The position numbers were made by a program, and so were the translations under genes. A DNA stretch of 64,000 nt from Streptomyces sp. MMBL 11-1 (lineage in GTDB: Bacteria > Actinomycetota > Actinomycetes > Streptomycetales > Streptomycetaceae), in contig NZ_CP117709.1 in assembly GCF_028622875.1 (NCBI RefSeq), forward strand, positions 2,294,001 to 2,358,000, in the 5' to 3' direction. Within the stretch, counting starts at the first letter, position 1, and each line of letters begins with the position of its first letter. Below, piece after piece: positions 61,370 to 64,000 of the stretch. The notes below the pieces were generated by a model. The model made no database searches. It was not told where the DNA came from and saw only the letters and a list, made by a program, of their open reading frames with translations.

Positions 61370-64000
61370 GTGCGGATCGGGCGCAGAAGGCAGGCGACGG
61401 CCGTGGCGGCCGCCGTGATCGGCGGACTCCTCGGGTCCGTCTCCGTCGCTCCGGCCGCGACAGCCGCTCCCGCCGATCCGGGCAGGCCCGTCGCCGGAGC
61501 CGCCGACCGCGCCGACAGCGCGCGGACCCCGTCCGTGTGGCCCCGCCCGCAGAGCATGAAGGCCACCGGGCCCGCCGTGGAGCTGGGCACCGAGGCCACC
61601 CTCGTCGCCGCGCCGGACGCCGACCCGTACGCCGTCGGGCAGACGCGCTCACTGCTGCGCGGGGCGGGCGTCCGGACCCTGCACGAGAGCCTGCCGGGCG
61701 GCGGGCCCGTGGTCCGGATCGGCGGCAGCGGAGCCGGCGAGGCACTGCGGGCGCTGCGCGCTCCCGACCGGGCCGATCTGCCCTCGGGCGGTTACCGGAT
61801 CGCGGTCGGCCAGGTCTCCGGACGCGCCACCGTCGCGGTGGACGGGCTCGGCGCGGACGGCCTCTTCCACGCCGTCCAGACCCTGCGCCAGCTGATCGTC
61901 GACGGCTCGGTGGCCGGCGTGACGGTACGGGACTGGCCGGGAACCGCCGTACGCGGCATGGCCGAGGGGTTCTACGGAGAGCCGTGGACCCGCGAGGAGC
62001 GGCTCGCCCAGATCTCCTTCATGGGCCGCACCAAGCAGAACCGCTACCTCTACGCGGCGGGCGACGACCCCTACCGGCTGGCGCGCTGGCGCGAGCCGTA
62101 CCCGGCCGACAGGCGGGACGACTTCCGGGCGCTGGCCGAGCGGGCGCGCGCCGAGCACGTCACGCTCGGCTGGGCGGTCTCTCCCGGTCAGGCGATGTGC
62201 ATGGCCTCGGACCAGGACCTCCGGGCGCTGACGAAGAAGACCGACGCCATGTGGGCGCTGGGCATCCGGGTCTTCCAGCTCCAGTTCCAGGACGTCAGCT
62301 ACAGCGAGTGGCACTGCGACCTGGACGGGGAGACCTTCGGCAGCGGCCCGAAGGCGGCGGCCCACGCCCAGGCCCGGGTCGCGAACGCCCTCGCCCGGCA
62401 TCTGGAGGAACGGCACCCGGACGCCGCCCCGCTGTCGGTGCTGCCGACGGAGTTCTACCAGGACGGGGCCACCGACTACCGCACCGCGCTGGCGGCCGAG
62501 CTGGACGACCGGGTGCAGGTGGCCTGGACCGGTGTCGGGGTGGTGCCGAAGAAGATCACCGGCGGTGAACTGGCCGGGGCCCGCACCGCGTTCCGCCATC
62601 CGCTGGTGACGATGGACAACTACCCGGTCAACGACTACGCCCAGGACCGCATCTTCCTCGGCCCGTACACCGGCCGGGACCCGGCGGTGGCGAGCGGGTC
62701 GGCGGCGCTGCTGGCCAACGCGATGGAGCAGGCGTCCGCCTCGCGGATCCCGCTGTTCACCGCCGCCGACTTCGCCTGGAACCCGAGGGGGTACCGCCCG
62801 GACGAGTCGTGGCGGGCGGCCATCGAGGATCTGGCGGGCGGGGACGCGGGCGCCCGGGAGGCGCTGCTGGCGCTGGCCGGGAACAGCGCGGGCTCGGTGC
62901 TCGGCGCCCAGGAGTCGGCCTACCTCAAGCCCCTGTTCGACGCGTTCTGGAGCTCCCGCGCCGACGCCTCCCGCCGCGACCGGGCGGCGGCGGAGCTGCG
63001 GGCCGCCTTCTCCGTGATGCGCGGGGCCCCCGAGCGGCTGAAGACCCCCGCGGAGGGCCGGCTGACCGACGAGGTGCGCCCCTGGACGGAGCAGCTGGCC
63101 CGCTACGGCCGGGCCGGTGAGCTGGCGGTGGACCTGCTCCAGGCCCAGGCCGCCGGCGACGGTGCCGCCGCCTGGCGCGTCCAACTGGCCCTGGAGCCGC
63201 TGCGCGAGGAGATCGGGGCGAGCCGGGCCACGGTCGGCGAGGGCGTGCTGGACCCGTTCCTGGACAAGGTGGCGAAGGTGTCCGCCGGGTGGAACGGCAC
63301 CGACCGCGCGTCGGGCCGGGTCGCGAAGGACGCGCACAGCTATACGGTCCGGCTGGCCGGGCCGCGCCCGGTGGAGGCCGTCACGGCGCTCGCCGAGCCC
63401 GGGGCCGCGCTCACCGACGCGGTCGTGGAGGCCCACGTGCCGGGTGAGGGGTGGCGGGCCCTCGGGAAGCTCTCGCCGAGCGGGTGGACCCAGACCGCCG
63501 CGAAGGGGCTGCGCGCGGACGCCGTACGGGTCACCGTGCCGGAGGCCGCCCGGACCTCCCCGCCCTCCTACCTGAGTCCCACCCTGCCCCCCGCCCCCGC
63601 CGTCGTGGCGGGGTCCCCGCAGGTGCGCGCCCTGGTGCCGTGGTTCGGCGACGAGCCCGCCGCCACGCTCGACCTGAAGCACGGCGAGACGGACGCGGAG
63701 ATCGGCGGCGAGCCCCAGCGGGTCGCGGCGCGGCTGGCCGGGCGGCGCCCGGTCGAGGTGAAGGGCAAGCTCACCGCGAAGGCCCCCGAGGGCATCGAGG
63801 TGCGGGTCCCGAAGCAGACGACCGTGCCGCGCGGGTCACGTACGGAGGTGCCCGTGGACATCACCGTCCCGGCGGACACCCCGGCGGGCGAGTACGAGGT
63901 TCCGCTGACCTTCGGCGGCCAGGAGTCCACGCTGACCGTGCGGGCCTTCCCGCGTACGGCGGGCCCGGATCTGGCGCGTACGGCGAAGGCCTCGTCGTCC
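61370..64000 (+). CDS. Secreted GH84-type beta-N-acetylglucosaminidase, 3' truncated by window edge
   Basis: Starts at GTG 61370 (AAGGAG eight bases upstream) and stays open for 877 codons to the window edge. It has a signal peptide (RRRQATAVAAAVIGGLLGSVSVAPAATAAPA). The GH20b/GH84 N-terminal domain runs to about 185, with the catalytic barrel opening at RGMAEGFYGEPWTREERL. The catalytic segment reads FQLQFQDVSYSEWHC, where most GH84 enzymes have an Asp-Asp pair. A C-terminal NPCBM/Fn3-like region follows from about 640. Substrates would be chitin, peptidoglycan or O-GlcNAc-like glycans. The protein continues beyond the window. Confidence 0.85.
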   Translation, partial: MRIGRRRQATAVAAAVIGGLLGSVSVAPAATAAPADPGRPVAGAADRADSARTPSVWPRPQSMKATGPAVELGTEATLVAAPDADPYAVGQTRSLLRGAGVRTLHESLPGGGPVVRIGGSGAGEALRALRAPDRADLPSGGYRIAVGQVSGRATVAVDGLGADGLFHAVQTLRQLIVDGSVAGVTVRDWPGTAVRGMAEGFYGEPWTREERLAQISFMGRTKQNRYLYAAGDDPYRLARWREPYPADRRDDFRALAERARAEHVTLGWAVSPGQAMCMASDQDLRALTKKTDAMWALGIRVFQLQFQDVSYSEWHCDLDGETFGSGPKAAAHAQARVANALARHLEERHPDAAPLSVLPTEFYQDGATDYRTALAAELDDRVQVAWTGVGVVPKKITGGELAGARTAFRHPLVTMDNYPVNDYAQDRIFLGPYTGRDPAVASGSAALLANAMEQASASRIPLFTAADFAWNPRGYRPDESWRAAIEDLAGGDAGAREALLALAGNSAGSVLGAQESAYLKPLFDAFWSSRADASRRDRAAAELRAAFSVMRGAPERLKTPAEGRLTDEVRPWTEQLARYGRAGELAVDLLQAQAAGDGAAAWRVQLALEPLREEIGASRATVGEGVLDPFLDKVAKVSAGWNGTDRASGRVAKDAHSYTVRLAGPRPVEAVTALAEPGAALTDAVVEAHVPGEGWRALGKLSPSGWTQTAAKGLRADAVRVTVPEAARTSPPSYLSPTLPPAPAVVAGSPQVRALVPWFGDEPAATLDLKHGETDAEIGGEPQRVAARLAGRRPVEVKGKLTAKAPEGIEVRVPKQTTVPRGSRTEVPVDITVPADTPAGEYEVPLTFGGQESTLTVRAFPRTAGPDLARTAKASSS

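Overview
The window is high-GC DNA with strong Shine-Dalgarno sites, many GTG starts and mostly GC-rich hairpin terminators. The gene set (tandem clpP1-clpP2, a mycothiol-era DsbA-like oxidoreductase, SodF with a nickel-type Nur operator, two PepN paralogues, XRE/DUF397-type genes) is that of a Streptomyces or a close relative. The left half looks like conserved chromosomal core; as I remember it, the gene order resembles the Streptomyces coelicolor ndk-folC-valS-clpX-clpP-tig to sodF stretch. No rRNA, CRISPR array, prophage or biosynthetic gene cluster is visible.

Layout. 0.2-5.5 kb (minus strand): ndk, a DUF4233 membrane protein, folC and valS, with terminators after ndk, DUF4233 and valS. 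5.57-5.73 kb: a 160-nt, almost fully paired inverted structure just upstream of a Pro/Gln-rich single-pass membrane protein. 6.8-11.4 kb (minus): the protein quality-control block clpX, clpP2, clpP1, tig, with a ClgR-like site upstream of clpP1. 11.5-11.8 kb: tRNA-Pro(TGG) and tRNA-Gly(TCC). 11.9-18.7 kb: a small membrane protein, an acyltransferase-3 protein, an HD hydrolase, a CPA2 antiporter, a SpoIIE-type phosphatase, nei and rpiB. 18.9-27.3 kb: three paralogous amino-acid permeases interleaved with an FAD oxidoreductase, bioY and a Tat-exported glycerophosphodiesterase; this stretch is rich in short in-frame and tandem repeats. 27.4-31.6 kb: dps, a transketolase and sodF; a 170-bp MITE-like element sits between transketolase and sodF, next to a good Nur box.

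31.7-42 kb is the accessory part: an ArsR regulator translationally coupled to a DUF2071 protein, an orphan repeat-like protein, a CatB/Vat-type acetyltransferase, a methyltransferase, a divergent pair made of a glycine-rich-domain-like protein and an XRE-TPR regulator, a SMI1/KNR4 protein, remnants of a DUF397 gene and of another gene, and an XRE regulator divergent from an NCS2 purine permease. Core-type genes resume at 42 kb: DsbA-like oxidoreductase, pepN-1, an AbiEi/DUF559-like protein, a large secreted S8 protease, asd, a mazEF-like toxin-antitoxin pair and pepN-2. 55-64 kb holds a small secreted protein, allantoicase, a LysR regulator, a small membrane protein, malQ preceded by a coupled ORF made of six 12-residue repeats, and a GH84 glucosaminidase cut by the right edge.

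Functional themes are protein turnover (Clp proteases, trigger factor, two PepN, S8 protease), oxidative and starvation defence (SodF, Dps, Nei), amino-acid, purine and biotin uptake, and central metabolism (NDK, FolC, RpiB, transketolase, Asd, MalQ). The observations most worth following are the structured 5.6-kb element, the repeat peptide coupled to malQ, the MITE beside the Nur-controlled sodF promoter, and the XRE-TPR/glycine-rich-domain pair.
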